Assembly (NCBI GenBank): GCA_018400755.1
Contig: JAGYLU010000003.1
Coordinates: 1-64,000, forward strand
Direction of reading: 5' to 3'
Length of the DNA: 64,000 bases
Source of the DNA: Acholeplasmataceae bacterium
GTDB taxonomy: Bacteria > Bacillota_I > Bacilli_A > Acholeplasmatales > Acholeplasmataceae
Shown piece by piece: positions 53,907-63,356 of the stretch (position 1 is its first letter; each line of letters begins with the position of its first letter). The notes under the pieces are model-generated. The model searched no databases. It saw nothing but the letters and a program-made list of their open reading frames with translations, and was not told where the DNA came from. The position numbers and the translations under genes are program-made.

Positions 53907-54824
53907 ATGAGAATTGTGTTTATGGGCACACCTGATTTCGCGACAACCATTCTTGAACGACTCCTTCATTCCGATCATGACATCGTCTTGGTTGTCAGTC
54001 AGCCAGACCGGCCGATTGGTCGAAAAAGAGTCATGACACCCCCCCCGGTGAAGACGCTTTCGATCAGCCATAAGATTCCTGTCTTTCAACCGGAACGCAT
54101 TCGTGATGGCTACCAACCGATCATCGACGCCAAGGCTGACCTATTGATCACAGCGGCCTATGGCCAGATGCTTCCGGCCTCGTTGCTTAGGGCCATCAAG
54201 GCGATCAATGTCCATGGATCACTCCTTCCGGCCTACCGTGGAGGGGCTCCGATCCAATATGCTTTGTTTGATGGATGTGAAAAAACCGGTGTCACCATCA
54301 TGACGATGAAGATGAAGATGGATTCGGGTGACATCATCTGCCAACGTGAGACCAAGATCACTGACCAAGATGATTACGGGACCCTCTCGGCGAGACTGGC
54401 TCAGATTGGCGCGGATCTTCTGATGACGGTCCTAGAAACCTACGAGCAAGGAACCATTCAAACGTTTCCACAAGATGAACGGATGGTCACTTATGCCAGA
54501 ACCTTGACATATGAGGATGAGGCGATTGATTTCAAAGCATCATCAAGAGATATCGTCAACCGTTTGCGGGGACTTTCCCCTTTGCCAGGAGGTCATGCCA
54601 TGATCAATGGCATCACCGTGAAGATCTTTAAGGCGACCGAGACCGAAACGGTTGAGAATGCCTTGCCAGGCACGGTGCTTTCTACCACGAAACGTCTGAT
54701 CGTCAAGACCGGGGATCACGCGGTGGACATCGAGTCCATCCAAATTCCCGGGAAAAAGAAAATGAACGTCAGGGATTTCCTGAATGGCCAATCCCTGATC
54801 AAATGTGGTGACTTGTTCACCTGA
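53907..54824 (+). CDS. fmt: Methionyl-tRNA formyltransferase
   Basis: 305 residues from ATG 53907 (MRIVFMGTPDFATTIL), with GAAGGGAAGTG upstream; an in-frame ATG at 53886 overlaps priA and lacks a site. Motifs: SQPDRPIGR, VHGSLLPAYRGGAPIQYALF, AGVTIMTM-like CEKTGVTIMTMKMKMDSGDII. Formylates initiator tRNA. The usual partner def (deformylase) is not adjacent here. Confidence 0.96.
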   Translation: MRIVFMGTPDFATTILERLLHSDHDIVLVVSQPDRPIGRKRVMTPPPVKTLSISHKIPVFQPERIRDGYQPIIDAKADLLITAAYGQMLPASLLRAIKAINVHGSLLPAYRGGAPIQYALFDGCEKTGVTIMTMKMKMDSGDIICQRETKITDQDDYGTLSARLAQIGADLLMTVLETYEQGTIQTFPQDERMVTYARTLTYEDEAIDFKASSRDIVNRLRGLSPLPGGHAMINGITVKIFKATETETVENALPGTVLSTTKRLIVKTGDHAVDIESIQIPGKKKMNVRDFLNGQSLIKCGDLFT

Positions 54825-54835
54825 AAGGATGGACC

Positions 54836-55405
54836 ATGATGGATATCAAAGAGAAACGCGTCATATTCACCAGAAATGAAATGTTTGAAATGAACAAGGA
54901 GACTCTCAAAAACAGAGGCGTCACCATCGAGCAAATCGCTGACATCACCTATATGCAACAAAGCAAGTACACCGATGGCGTGACCCGCTCAGTCTGTGTT
55001 GAATCGGTTGAGAAGATTTTGTCGCTCAGAGATGTGTTTCACCATGTGCAACTCGCAGCTGAGATTGACAGACTCGCTGAGAAAGGGTTGCTTGAAGGAC
55101 CGATCCAAGACATCATCTACGCTGACTTGGGTCTGTTCGGGATTGATGAGGTCATGGGATTGGATGTCTCTGGACTCTATGGCATCATCGGTCAGACCAA
55201 TTTTGGTGATATTGACGTCAACAAGCATGGCATTGTCAAGACCTTGAATGATGATGGCAAGAAAGAAGGGGTCTGTCATACCTTTCTTGATGACATCGTG
55301 GGCGGGATCGCCGCTGCGGCGTCGACCAGGGTCGCTCAGGTCATGAGTGAAGAGACAGCCCATGAGGATATCGGGATCAAACGACTGAGTATCTTTGATT
55401 TTTGA
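54836..55405 (+). CDS. PgpA/YutG-family protein (phosphatidylglycerophosphatase A-like)
   Basis: 189 residues in two parts: an N-terminal helical segment (NKETLKNRGVTIEQIADITYMQQSKY) seen in YutG-type proteins, then the family core with GIDEVMGLDVSGLYGIIGQTNFGDID, KEGVCHTFLDDIVGGIAAAASTRVAQ. The core resembles PgpA; in Bacillota these lack membrane helices. Dephosphorylation of phosphatidylglycerophosphate is family-level inference. AAAGGATG precedes the ATG; 11 bases after fmt, so probably in the same operon. Confidence 0.8.
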   Translation: MMDIKEKRVIFTRNEMFEMNKETLKNRGVTIEQIADITYMQQSKYTDGVTRSVCVESVEKILSLRDVFHHVQLAAEIDRLAEKGLLEGPIQDIIYADLGLFGIDEVMGLDVSGLYGIIGQTNFGDIDVNKHGIVKTLNDDGKKEGVCHTFLDDIVGGIAAAASTRVAQVMSEETAHEDIGIKRLSIFDF

Positions 55406-55421
55406 TCGGAGACTTTGATTG

Positions 55422-56735
55422 ATGCGTTTTTTCAGGAAAATCGGACAATTCATGAATCTTAAGACACTGGGTAAGCAGGTTTTTGCCCGATTTTTCGGTT
55501 TCGAGGAAAACGTCGATATCACCGACGATGTTGCCGTCCTCTTCAGACGGAACATTGTCATGAAAAACATCATTTTCATCTCTAACATCATCTACTCGAT
55601 TCTATTGTTTGTCCTATCACTTTCAAGTGAGGCCCAGGTGACTGACTGGGTCGTGACGGTCTTGGTCTTCCCATTGACCTATGTGATCAACCGGATGCTC
55701 AAAAAACTGATCCATCTTGACGCCAGGGATAAGACCAAACAGATGGTCGCGATGTATGTCGCGGCGTTCTACATCTTTTTCTCCTCGATTCTGATCTACG
55801 CCCGTCTCTACCGGATCGAACACTTTGAGACCGGGGGATATATCCTGATGTATTATGCGGTAGTCGTGATCTCCCTTTATCAGGAACGTCGTCTCCTCTC
55901 GGGAAGTTTCCAAGGCATGCTTGCGCTTCTGACCGCGATTCATCTGATCTGGACCTACAATTTGCAGGGGATGGTCAACGGCATGACGATGGGCGAGTTC
56001 TGGCCTGTTTTCGTCAAGAGCAATGCTTTCTCTGACATCTTGCTTCGGACCATTCTTTTCATTCTCTTTTATTTCGTGGTCTATGCGATTGTGTCGATGG
56101 GTCAGTACATGCAAGAGGAGCGAAAAAAGGAATTGATCAGGAGACGACAGGTCCAAAGTGACTTCACCCACATTGTTGGTGATCTCTTTTCGGTCGTGTT
56201 CTCCTCAAGTCATACTTTGATGGACCGCCGTCACGCCTTTCAAGTCAAAGACATGGCGGAACGGCTCGCAAATGATTATGGTCTTTCAAAAACCAAAAGT
56301 GAGATGATGAGCACTTATGCACTCATCCATCTGCAGTTTCAAGATATCAATGCGCTCGTCTCCGATAAAGATCATCTGACCGAGCAAAACTATGATGTGT
56401 TGAAAGAGAAGACAGAACTGGGCTCAAAAATCGCCAAACGGTTACAACTGGCCCAGAAGTGTGAGGACATCGCAAGAGCCCACATCGAACAGACCGTGAA
56501 CGAGACATTCCTGAAGGACATGCTCCAGATCCAACCGGACATCGAATCGCAGATCATTTTGATGGCCGACCTCTACATCACCATGCGTGAAGCGAAGTCC
56601 TATAAGCGACCGCTTGCCCATAGCGTGGTCATGAAACTGTTCCAAAATGATATGCATGCCTACTTCGATTTCGATCTGAAAGAACGTTTCTTGAAGTTCA
56701 ATGACGAGTTTGCACAGATGTATAGCAACTTCTAG
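55422..56735 (+). CDS. Membrane protein with degenerate HD-GYP-like domain
   Basis: 437 residues from ATG 55422 (a TTG in frame just before it is possible). N-terminal soluble part, then six or so membrane segments (residues about 46-220), then a coiled-coil linker (QEERKKELIRRRQVQSDF) and a helical C-terminal domain that follows the HD-GYP course: HTLMDRRHAFQVKDMAERLANDYGLSKTKSEMM, then TYALIHLQFQDI where HDIGK is expected, KTELGSKIAKRL, and ADLYITMREAKSYKRPL. The metal-binding HD pair and GYP are missing, so catalysis is unlikely; a sensing or binding role is possible. Alternative: an unrelated helical domain. In the fmt-pgpA group. Confidence 0.65.
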   Translation: MRFFRKIGQFMNLKTLGKQVFARFFGFEENVDITDDVAVLFRRNIVMKNIIFISNIIYSILLFVLSLSSEAQVTDWVVTVLVFPLTYVINRMLKKLIHLDARDKTKQMVAMYVAAFYIFFSSILIYARLYRIEHFETGGYILMYYAVVVISLYQERRLLSGSFQGMLALLTAIHLIWTYNLQGMVNGMTMGEFWPVFVKSNAFSDILLRTILFILFYFVVYAIVSMGQYMQEERKKELIRRRQVQSDFTHIVGDLFSVVFSSSHTLMDRRHAFQVKDMAERLANDYGLSKTKSEMMSTYALIHLQFQDINALVSDKDHLTEQNYDVLKEKTELGSKIAKRLQLAQKCEDIARAHIEQTVNETFLKDMLQIQPDIESQIILMADLYITMREAKSYKRPLAHSVVMKLFQNDMHAYFDFDLKERFLKFNDEFAQMYSNF

Positions 56736-56802
56736 ATGAATGGATGCGTTGACTTTGTCTTCGTTCTGAGGTATGATAAATGCACAATTAAAGCTTTGTT
56801 CA

Positions 56803-56898
56803 CTTATTCAGAGCTGTCTAGGCCAGTGACCGATGATGCAGCAGCAACCTATTTCAGTTAGGTGCTTATCACGAGGGGCGAACACCCATCAATAAGGG
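56803..56898 (+). promoter_or_regulatory. SAM riboswitch (S-box, SAM-I-like)
   Basis: P1 pairs CTTATT (56803-56808) with AATAAG (56891-56896). Between them are the S-box-like core GATGATGCAGCAGCAACC and AGGTGCTTATC, with a GGGGCGAACACCC hairpin as the next stem. It sits just before an intrinsic terminator and metK, the classic S-box target. I expect SAM binding to favour the terminator and shut off metK. The core deviates somewhat from the SAM-I consensus. Confidence 0.75.
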
Positions 56899-56911
56899 AG
56901 ATAGCGCGATG

Positions 56912-56941
56912 AAACGCTTTTCCTGACAAAGCGTTTTTTTT
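56912..56941 (+). terminator. Riboswitch terminator before metK
   Basis: AAACGCTTT (56912-56920), loop TCCTGAC, AAAGCGTTT (56928-56936), then Ts to 56941. Confidence 0.9.
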
Positions 56942-56958
56942 CATGAGGAGGACACAAC

Positions 56959-58124
56959 ATGATCAAATTGTTTTCAAGTGAATCTGTGACCGAAGGGCAT
57001 CCTGACAAGGTCGCGGATCTGATTTCCGATGCCATTTTAGATGCCTGCCTCAGTCAGGATCCGGATTCAAGAGTGGCTTGTGAGACCGCCGTCACAACCA
57101 ATTATGTGCTTGTCTTTGGTGAGATGACCACCAGGGCAGTCATTGATATCGACACCATTGTGAGAAAGGCCATCAAAACGATCGGATACGATCGGCCGGG
57201 ACATTCTCAGCCGATGAGGTCAAGATCGATGTGCGCGTCCACGAACAGTCGCCAGACATCGCGATGGGTGTTGACCATGAGGAGACCGGGGCTGGTGATC
57301 AGGGACTGATGTTTGGTTTCGCGACCGATGAGACACCGTCATTGATGCCATTACCGATTGATCTGGCCCACCGTCTGGCTCAAAGACTTGCCGAGGTCAG
57401 ACGCGACAAGACCATTCCTTTCTTGCGTCCAGACGGTAAAACCCAAGTCACCGTTGCCTATGATGATGGGAAGCCACTCTACATCCATGATGTTGTGATG
57501 TCAACCCAACATGACCCTGATGTCACTCATGATGTGATTGAAAAAGCGCTACATGAACACGTTATCGGTCCTATCTTAAAGAATTATGACACCACGAGGA
57601 CACGGTTTCATATCAATCCGACCGGTAGTTTTGTGATTGGTGGACCGGCGGGTGATTCAGGGATGACCGGACGCAAGATCATCGTTGATACCTATGGCGG
57701 TTATGCCCGTCATGGCGGTGGGGCATTTTCCGGCAAGGACGCGACCAAAGTTGACCGAAGTGCTGCCTATATGGCCAGGTATCTGGCCAAAAACATCGTC
57801 GCTGCCGGACTGGCTGAGAAGATCGAGATCCAAATTGCCTATGCCATTGGCGTCGCTGAACCGGTCAGTCTTCTTCTAGAGGATTTCGGTACGGCGAAGG
57901 TGCCCGTTAACCAGATCGAAGCCCTCATCAGAACGCATTTCGATCTCCGTCCGAAAGCCATCATCAGACATTTGTCGCTCAAGACCCCCTTTTACTCCAA
58001 GACATCCGCCTATGGTCATTTCGGTAAAGAAGATGTGTCATTGCCATGGGAAAGTCGTGATGCCGTTGCGATTTTCAAACAATTGCTATATAATACTAAT
58101 GACGCAAAAATCGAAAGCAGGTGA
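56959..58124 (+). CDS. metK: S-adenosylmethionine synthetase, one-base frameshift
   Basis: Two clean halves: codons from ATG 56959 give [23 protein letters not shown], then the frame breaks after IGYDRPG; from about 57201 the second frame continues with [64 protein letters not shown], ending ESR. One missing G at GGG 57198-57200 (GGGG expected) restores a 388-residue enzyme with all key residues ([20 protein letters not shown]). Since MetK is essential, I think this is a sequencing error, not a true null. Makes SAM; regulated by the riboswitch upstream. Confidence 0.92.
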
Positions 58125-58128
58125 CACC

Positions 58129-59046
58129 TTGGATACAGTGATTACAAGACTTGAGGAAAGACGGCAAGCGCTTTATGGTAAGTTCAAGAAAGGATTGACT
58201 AGGGGCATTCTCTTGTTGGTCGGTGCTGGCATTCTATTCTTGGTCGCGATTGCGACCGGATCCAATGATGACATCAATGGTCTTTTCCTGGTTTTGTCGA
58301 TCATCCTTGCGATTACCGGAATCGTCATCATGGGTTTGGCGGGCCAACATGCCGCAGCCTTCAAAACCCTGATCAAGACCGAGTTCATCACCGAACTGCT
58401 CAAATCGCAGTTTGAAGACGTTGAATACCGACACAAGGACATGATCTCTGTCTCAAGAATCAATGAAACTCAGATGATCAAACGTCCTGATCGTTATTCT
58501 GGTGAGGATTTCATGACGGGTACTTACAAAGGCGTGCGTTTCGAAGTCAGTGACATTGACTTGAAGGAACGGGTTGAGACCACCGACTCACAAGGACACA
58601 AACATGTGAGTTACCAGACCTACTTCAAAGGCCGTTGGTACATCTACACCTTTGAGAGAGCGTTTGAAGGCATCTTGAAGATCGCTGAGGGCAGAGGCTG
58701 GAGTGTTGGCAAGAAGGGACTCGAGAAAATGGAGTCCGAAAGCATGGCTTTCAACAAGAAATTTGCCATCTACACCTCATCCCAGGAATATGCGTTCTAT
58801 CATCTGACACCACGTACGATGGAGAAATTCATGGAACTAGAAGAGTTGCACAAAGGACAGATCATCTTCTATTTCAAGGACAATGAACTCCATATCGGTG
58901 TCAACGACCGGCGTGATTATATGGAAATGTCGATGCGTAAGCCGCTCGACGAACATGCGGTCAAGGTCTTTCAGGCCGACATTGACGTGATACCCGCAAT
59001 CATCAATGAAATGCGGTTGGATAGCACGAAATTCAAGCAAAAATAA
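58129..59046 (+). CDS. DUF3137 membrane protein
   Basis: 305 residues. The likely start is TTG 58129 with AGGTGA (58119-58124) upstream; an in-frame ATG at 58099 lies inside metK. N-terminal coil, two membrane segments (GILLLVGAGILFLVAIATGS and LFLVLSIILAITGIVIMG), then the DUF3137 soluble domain (GTYKGVRFEVSDIDLKER, KGRWYIYTFERAFEGILKIAE, FAIYTSSQEYAFYHLTPRTMEKF). Function unknown; pairs with lemA in many genomes. Confidence 0.8.
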   Translation: MDTVITRLEERRQALYGKFKKGLTRGILLLVGAGILFLVAIATGSNDDINGLFLVLSIILAITGIVIMGLAGQHAAAFKTLIKTEFITELLKSQFEDVEYRHKDMISVSRINETQMIKRPDRYSGEDFMTGTYKGVRFEVSDIDLKERVETTDSQGHKHVSYQTYFKGRWYIYTFERAFEGILKIAEGRGWSVGKKGLEKMESESMAFNKKFAIYTSSQEYAFYHLTPRTMEKFMELEELHKGQIIFYFKDNELHIGVNDRRDYMEMSMRKPLDEHAVKVFQADIDVIPAIINEMRLDSTKFKQK

Positions 59047-59064
59047 CAAAGGAGAACTAAAACT

Positions 59065-59622
59065 ATGGATTTTGTACCAATTCTTATCGGGATTGTTGTC
59101 GTCCTTTTGATCGTTGTCGTATGGATCATCAGCACCATCAACAGTTTCAGAACCATGCTCGTCAAGATTGATGAGAGCGAATCATCGATCGATGTCGCTT
59201 TGACAAAGCGCTTTGACTTGCTGACCAAGATGTTCCAGGCCGCCAAAGGGTACATGAAGCATGAATCAGAGACGTTGACCAAAGTCGTCCAGATGCGTCA
59301 GCCTGGTCATTCCGCGAGCATCAATGAAAAGCAGGAATTCGCCAATGAAGTCTCAAGAGGCCTACAGGCTTTGAACGTCGTTGTCGAACAGTATCCCGAC
59401 CTCAAGGCATCACAAAACGTTGCCAAGCTGCAGGATGCGACATTCGAAGTTGAAGAAAACCTCCAGGCATCCCGTCGGGTTTACAACTCAAACGTCTCGA
59501 TCTATAACCAGAAAGTCGTTGTCTTCCCGTCAAACATCATCGCCAACTGGAAGAAATTCCTGAAGCGCGACTTCTTCGAAGCCGATGAGATCAAACGCGG
59601 CGATGTTACCTTCGATTTTTAA
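59065..59622 (+). CDS. lemA: LemA-family protein
   Basis: 185 residues: an N-terminal membrane helix (ILIGIVVVLLIVVVWIIS), then the LemA helical domain (NSFRTMLVKIDESESSIDVALTKRFDLLTKMF, EENLQASRRVYNSNVSIYNQKV, FFEADEIKRGDVTFDF). Its role is unknown; the pair with the DUF3137 gene 18 bases upstream is a known association. RBS AAAGGAG. Terminator follows at 59652. Confidence 0.93.
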   Translation: MDFVPILIGIVVVLLIVVVWIISTINSFRTMLVKIDESESSIDVALTKRFDLLTKMFQAAKGYMKHESETLTKVVQMRQPGHSASINEKQEFANEVSRGLQALNVVVEQYPDLKASQNVAKLQDATFEVEENLQASRRVYNSNVSIYNQKVVVFPSNIIANWKKFLKRDFFEADEIKRGDVTFDF

Positions 59623-59651
59623 GCGCTCATTCATCAAAAAAACACGTCGTC

Positions 59652-59676
59652 AAGGGCCTTTGAAAGGCCCTTTTTG
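59652..59676 (+). terminator. Terminator after lemA
   Basis: AAGGGCC (59652-59658), TTTGAAA, GGCCCTT (59666-59672), then Ts. Confidence 0.88.
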
Positions 59677-59724
59677 ATGGCTTTTTATGAATTATGTTAA
59701 ATATGTGAGCACCCATGACATCGC

Positions 59725-59753
59725 TTGTCAAACGGCCTTTCATGGTGTATCAT
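59725..59753 (+). promoter_or_regulatory. Promoter of secA-prfB-yitT
   Basis: TTGTCA (59725-59730), 17 bases, TATCAT (59748-59753), 27 bases before the secA ATG. Confidence 0.55.
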
Positions 59754-59780
59754 AATAGAGAATGAAAAGGATGTGTCACT

Positions 59781-62249
59781 ATGCTCAAAAAATGGTTTGA
59801 TCCGGGGAAAAAAGAACTCAAGGCAGCCCGCAAAATCGCGGATGCTGTTTTTGCCCTTGAATCCGACATGGCCGCGCTTTCCGATGAGGCGTTAAGGCAA
59901 AAGACAACTGAATTCAGATCTCGTTATGAGAAAGGTGAATCGCTTGATGATTTGATGGTTGAAGCGTTCGCGGTTGTCCGCGAAGCTTCTAGAAGAGTCA
60001 CCGGACTCTTTCCTTACCATGTTCAAGTCCAAGGCGCTGTTGCTATTTTCCACGGCAACATCGCGGAGATGAAGACGGGAGAAGGGAAGACTTTGACCGC
60101 TGTCATGCCCGCTTATCTTTCCGCCATCAATAACGAAGGGGTCCACATTGTCACCGTCAATGAATACCTAGCCGGTCGTGAGGTCAACGGCGACATTGGC
60201 GATCTGTTTCGCTTTTTGGGCTTGACTGTTGGCCTGAACTTAAGAGATATCTCCCGCGAAGAGAAGAAAGCCGCCTATGACTGTGACATTCTCTATTCGA
60301 CGAATGCCGAACTCGGATTCGACTACCTGCGGGATCACATGGTCCTCTATGCCAAAGACATGGTTGCCCAACGCGGTCTCAATTACGCCATCATCGATGA
60401 GGTTGACTCCATTTTGATCGATGAGGCCCGCACCCCATTGATCATCAGTGGCGGATCGAAAAACAACAACAATCTCTATCAGGCCGCTGATCGTCTGGCC
60501 AAGAGTCTGAGGAATGAAGATTATGAGATTGATATCGAAGCCAAGACCATCGCCTTGACCCCAACTGGGATCAGACGGGCCGAACAGGTCTTCCAGCTTG
60601 ACAATCTCTATGACCTGAAGCACGTGACCTTGGTCCATCACATCAACAACGCTCTCAGGGCCAACTACATCATGTTCAGGGACAAAGACTACGTTGTCGA
60701 TACCAATGAAGTGCTGATTGTTGACCAGTTCACGGGTCGGATCCTCAGAGGCAGACAGTTCTCCGAAGGTCTTCACCAGGCCTTGGAAGCAAAAGAAGGC
60801 GTCACCATCAAGAAAGAGACCGTGACGGTTGCCACCATCACTTACCAGAACTTCTTCAGGATGTATAAGAAACTATCGGGGATGACTGGAACCGCCAAGA
60901 CTGAGGAAGAGGAATTCAGGGACATTTATAACATGGATGTCGTCGAAGTCCCCACCAATGCCCCGGTCATTCGTAGAGATGAACCGGATTTCATCTACGC
61001 CAATCTCGAAGACAAATACAAGGCCCTAGTCGATGAGGTCGAAGCCCGTTACCAGACCGGACAACCGATGCTGATCGGAACGGTCGCGGTTGAGACATCC
61101 GAAGACTTGTCTAGGATGCTCAAGGCCAGAAGAATCCCTCATGAGGTCCTAAACGCCAAGAATCATGCCCGTGAGGCTGAGATTGTCGCCAAAGCCGGTT
61201 TGAAAGGATCGGTCACGATTGCCACCAACATGGCTGGTCGGGGAACCGATATCAAACTTGGCGAAGGCGTTGTCGAACTCGGTGGTCTTGCCGTCATTGG
61301 CAGTGAGCGTCATGAGTCCAGACGTATCGATAACCAGCTCAGAGGTCGAAGTGGTCGCCAAGGGGATCCCGGCTATTCCAGGTTTTATCTATCAGCTGAG
61401 GACGAACTGATGATGCGATTCGGTGGTGAGACGTTCAAACGCCGGATTGAGATGCTTGAGCGTCTGAACACGACGGGCGAACCGCTGGCCTCGAAGATTT
61501 TCTCGCGTTTTGTCTCAAGTGCCCAAAAGCGCATCGAAGGCAATAACTATGACACCCGCAAAAACGTTTTGAAGTATGATGATGTGCTCAGAAAGCAAAG
61601 AGAGATCATTTACAAGGAACGCCGTGACGTCCTGACCCTTGAGTCCATCGAAGACCAGGTCAGAGACACCATCAGGACGAGCATATCAACCACCATCGAG
61701 CAGTTCATCCACCAAGTTGGAAAGAACGAATACGATATTGATGATGACCAGATTATTGCCACCTTCAATGGCAATATTTTCCCACCGGATACCCTTGACC
61801 GGGAAACCCTTGAACAAATGGATGAGGTTGAGGTCAATGAACACATCTTGGGTCTTGCGGATCAGGAGATTGACCGCAAGAAAGACCTCGTTCCCGCCCC
61901 TGTTTTCAATGAGTTTCTCAAAGTGGTCATGCTCAGGGTCATCGACACCTACTGGATGCGTCACATCGATGCCATGAGTGAGCTCAGGCAAGGGGTCACT
62001 TTGCAATCCTATGGGCAACAAAATCCCTTGATCATCTATCAACAAGAAGGTCTCAACATGTTCAATGAGATGGTCAAGAACATCGGACGGGACATCACCA
62101 GATATGCCATCCGCGCCCAAATCCAATACAACATCGAACGTGAGGCCGTGGTCAAGAATACCTCGACCAACCAGGGCACGACCGATGCCAGACCCAAAAA
62201 GCCCAAAGTACGCAAAAATCGTGGCCAACGGAATTTGCCGTGGCGATAG
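59781..62249 (+). CDS. secA: Preprotein translocase ATPase SecA
   Basis: 822 residues. DEAD motor with Walker [43 protein letters not shown] (motif II DEVD), the preprotein cross-linking region, and [15 protein letters not shown]. The C-terminus ends in a basic tail ([14 protein letters not shown]) with no zinc-binding SEC-C domain, unlike E. coli or B. subtilis, but as in small-genome relatives. RBS AAAAGGATG. Drives protein export through SecYEG. Confidence 0.97.
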   Translation: MLKKWFDPGKKELKAARKIADAVFALESDMAALSDEALRQKTTEFRSRYEKGESLDDLMVEAFAVVREASRRVTGLFPYHVQVQGAVAIFHGNIAEMKTGEGKTLTAVMPAYLSAINNEGVHIVTVNEYLAGREVNGDIGDLFRFLGLTVGLNLRDISREEKKAAYDCDILYSTNAELGFDYLRDHMVLYAKDMVAQRGLNYAIIDEVDSILIDEARTPLIISGGSKNNNNLYQAADRLAKSLRNEDYEIDIEAKTIALTPTGIRRAEQVFQLDNLYDLKHVTLVHHINNALRANYIMFRDKDYVVDTNEVLIVDQFTGRILRGRQFSEGLHQALEAKEGVTIKKETVTVATITYQNFFRMYKKLSGMTGTAKTEEEEFRDIYNMDVVEVPTNAPVIRRDEPDFIYANLEDKYKALVDEVEARYQTGQPMLIGTVAVETSEDLSRMLKARRIPHEVLNAKNHAREAEIVAKAGLKGSVTIATNMAGRGTDIKLGEGVVELGGLAVIGSERHESRRIDNQLRGRSGRQGDPGYSRFYLSAEDELMMRFGGETFKRRIEMLERLNTTGEPLASKIFSRFVSSAQKRIEGNNYDTRKNVLKYDDVLRKQREIIYKERRDVLTLESIEDQVRDTIRTSISTTIEQFIHQVGKNEYDIDDDQIIATFNGNIFPPDTLDRETLEQMDEVEVNEHILGLADQEIDRKKDLVPAPVFNEFLKVVMLRVIDTYWMRHIDAMSELRQGVTLQSYGQQNPLIIYQQEGLNMFNEMVKNIGRDITRYAIRAQIQYNIEREAVVKNTSTNQGTTDARPKKPKVRKNRGQRNLPWR

Positions 62250-62258
62250 GAGCCCATC

Positions 62259-63356
62259 ATGGAACGGTATGAAGTGAATAAGGTCCTTGCCAACTTCAAA
62301 GAGACGATTGATGCCCTTGATGCCGCGATCCGTCCCGAAGTGCTCAAAAAGACTTTAGAAAAACTGAATCAGGACATGATGTCACCAACGTTTTGGTCAG
62401 AACCCAATCAAGCCAAACGGACGACCAAAGAGGTTTCAGTCATCAACTCGAAGCTCGAGAAGCTTGCTGACCTTAAAAATAAGTTCCAGGGACTGACCGA
62501 ATGGTTTGAGATCGCCGAAGAGGACAGTGAGGAATGGGATATCTTGGAATCTGATATCGACCAACTCCAAAAAACCATGAAAATCTTCGAACTTGAAACC
62601 CTTTTGAATGGTCCGTATGACTTAAGCGACTGCCTTGTTGAATTGCATCCCGGTGCTGGTGGCACCGAATCCCAGGATTGGGCCGACATGCTCCACCGGA
62701 TGTATCAGCGGTATGCCCAAAAACGGGGCTATGGATTGGAAATTCTTGATTACCAAGCCGGTGATGAGGCCGGCATCAAGAGTGTCACGATGAGAATCAA
62801 AGGCGATTATGCTTATGGATACTTAAAAGCTGAACGGGGCGTTCACCGTCTTGTCCGGATCTCACCCTTTGATTCCAATGCCAGAAGGCATACCTCATTT
62901 GCCTCGGTCGATGTGATGCCCGTGATCGATGATGAGATCAACATCGAGATCAAGGACGAAGACTTGAAAATCGATGTCTACAGAAGCAGTGGGGCCGGAG
63001 GACAGAGCGTCAATACGACTGACTCAGCCGTCAGGATCACCCATCTGCCGACCAACATCGTGGTGACGTGTCAAAATGAGCGGAGCCAGATCAAAAATCG
63101 GGAGACCGCCATGTCGGTCCTCAAAACCAAACTTGTCCAAGAAGAAATCAGAAGACAAGAAGAGGAGATGAAGGCCATCAAAGGCGAACAGAAAGACATC
63201 GCCTGGGGCTCTCAAATCCGCTCTTATGTCTTTCATCCTTACCAGATGGTCAAGGATCACCGGACATCGTTTGAGGTCTCACAAGTCAATGATGTCATGG
63301 ATGGTGACATTGACGGGTTCATCAACGCCTATTTGAAATCGGGGCACGAGCGGTGA
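62259..63356 (+). CDS. prfB: Peptide chain release factor 2
   Basis: 365 residues in a single uninterrupted frame starting at ATG 62259 (MERYEVNKVLANFKETIDALD). The SPF tripeptide (RISPFDSNARRHTSF) marks RF2 and the GGQ motif is in SSGAGGQSVNTTDSAVRI. There is no CTTTGA programmed frameshift site near codon 25, so RF2 autoregulation by frameshifting is absent. Its presence shows UGA is read as stop here. Overlaps the next gene's GTG by three bases. Confidence 0.97.
   Translation: MERYEVNKVLANFKETIDALDAAIRPEVLKKTLEKLNQDMMSPTFWSEPNQAKRTTKEVSVINSKLEKLADLKNKFQGLTEWFEIAEEDSEEWDILESDIDQLQKTMKIFELETLLNGPYDLSDCLVELHPGAGGTESQDWADMLHRMYQRYAQKRGYGLEILDYQAGDEAGIKSVTMRIKGDYAYGYLKAERGVHRLVRISPFDSNARRHTSFASVDVMPVIDDEINIEIKDEDLKIDVYRSSGAGGQSVNTTDSAVRITHLPTNIVVTCQNERSQIKNRETAMSVLKTKLVQEEIRRQEEEMKAIKGEQKDIAWGSQIRSYVFHPYQMVKDHRTSFEVSQVNDVMDGDIDGFINAYLKSGHER

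Noticed and set aside
58089-58101. Promoter TATAAT and ATG 58099 inside metK as the start of the DUF3137 gene
   Set aside because: The -10 box is only four bases from the ATG; TTG 58129 has a proper AGGTGA site.
62259-62340. Programmed frameshift of prfB
   Set aside because: The RF2 frame is continuous from ATG 62259 and has no CTTTGA site near codon 25.
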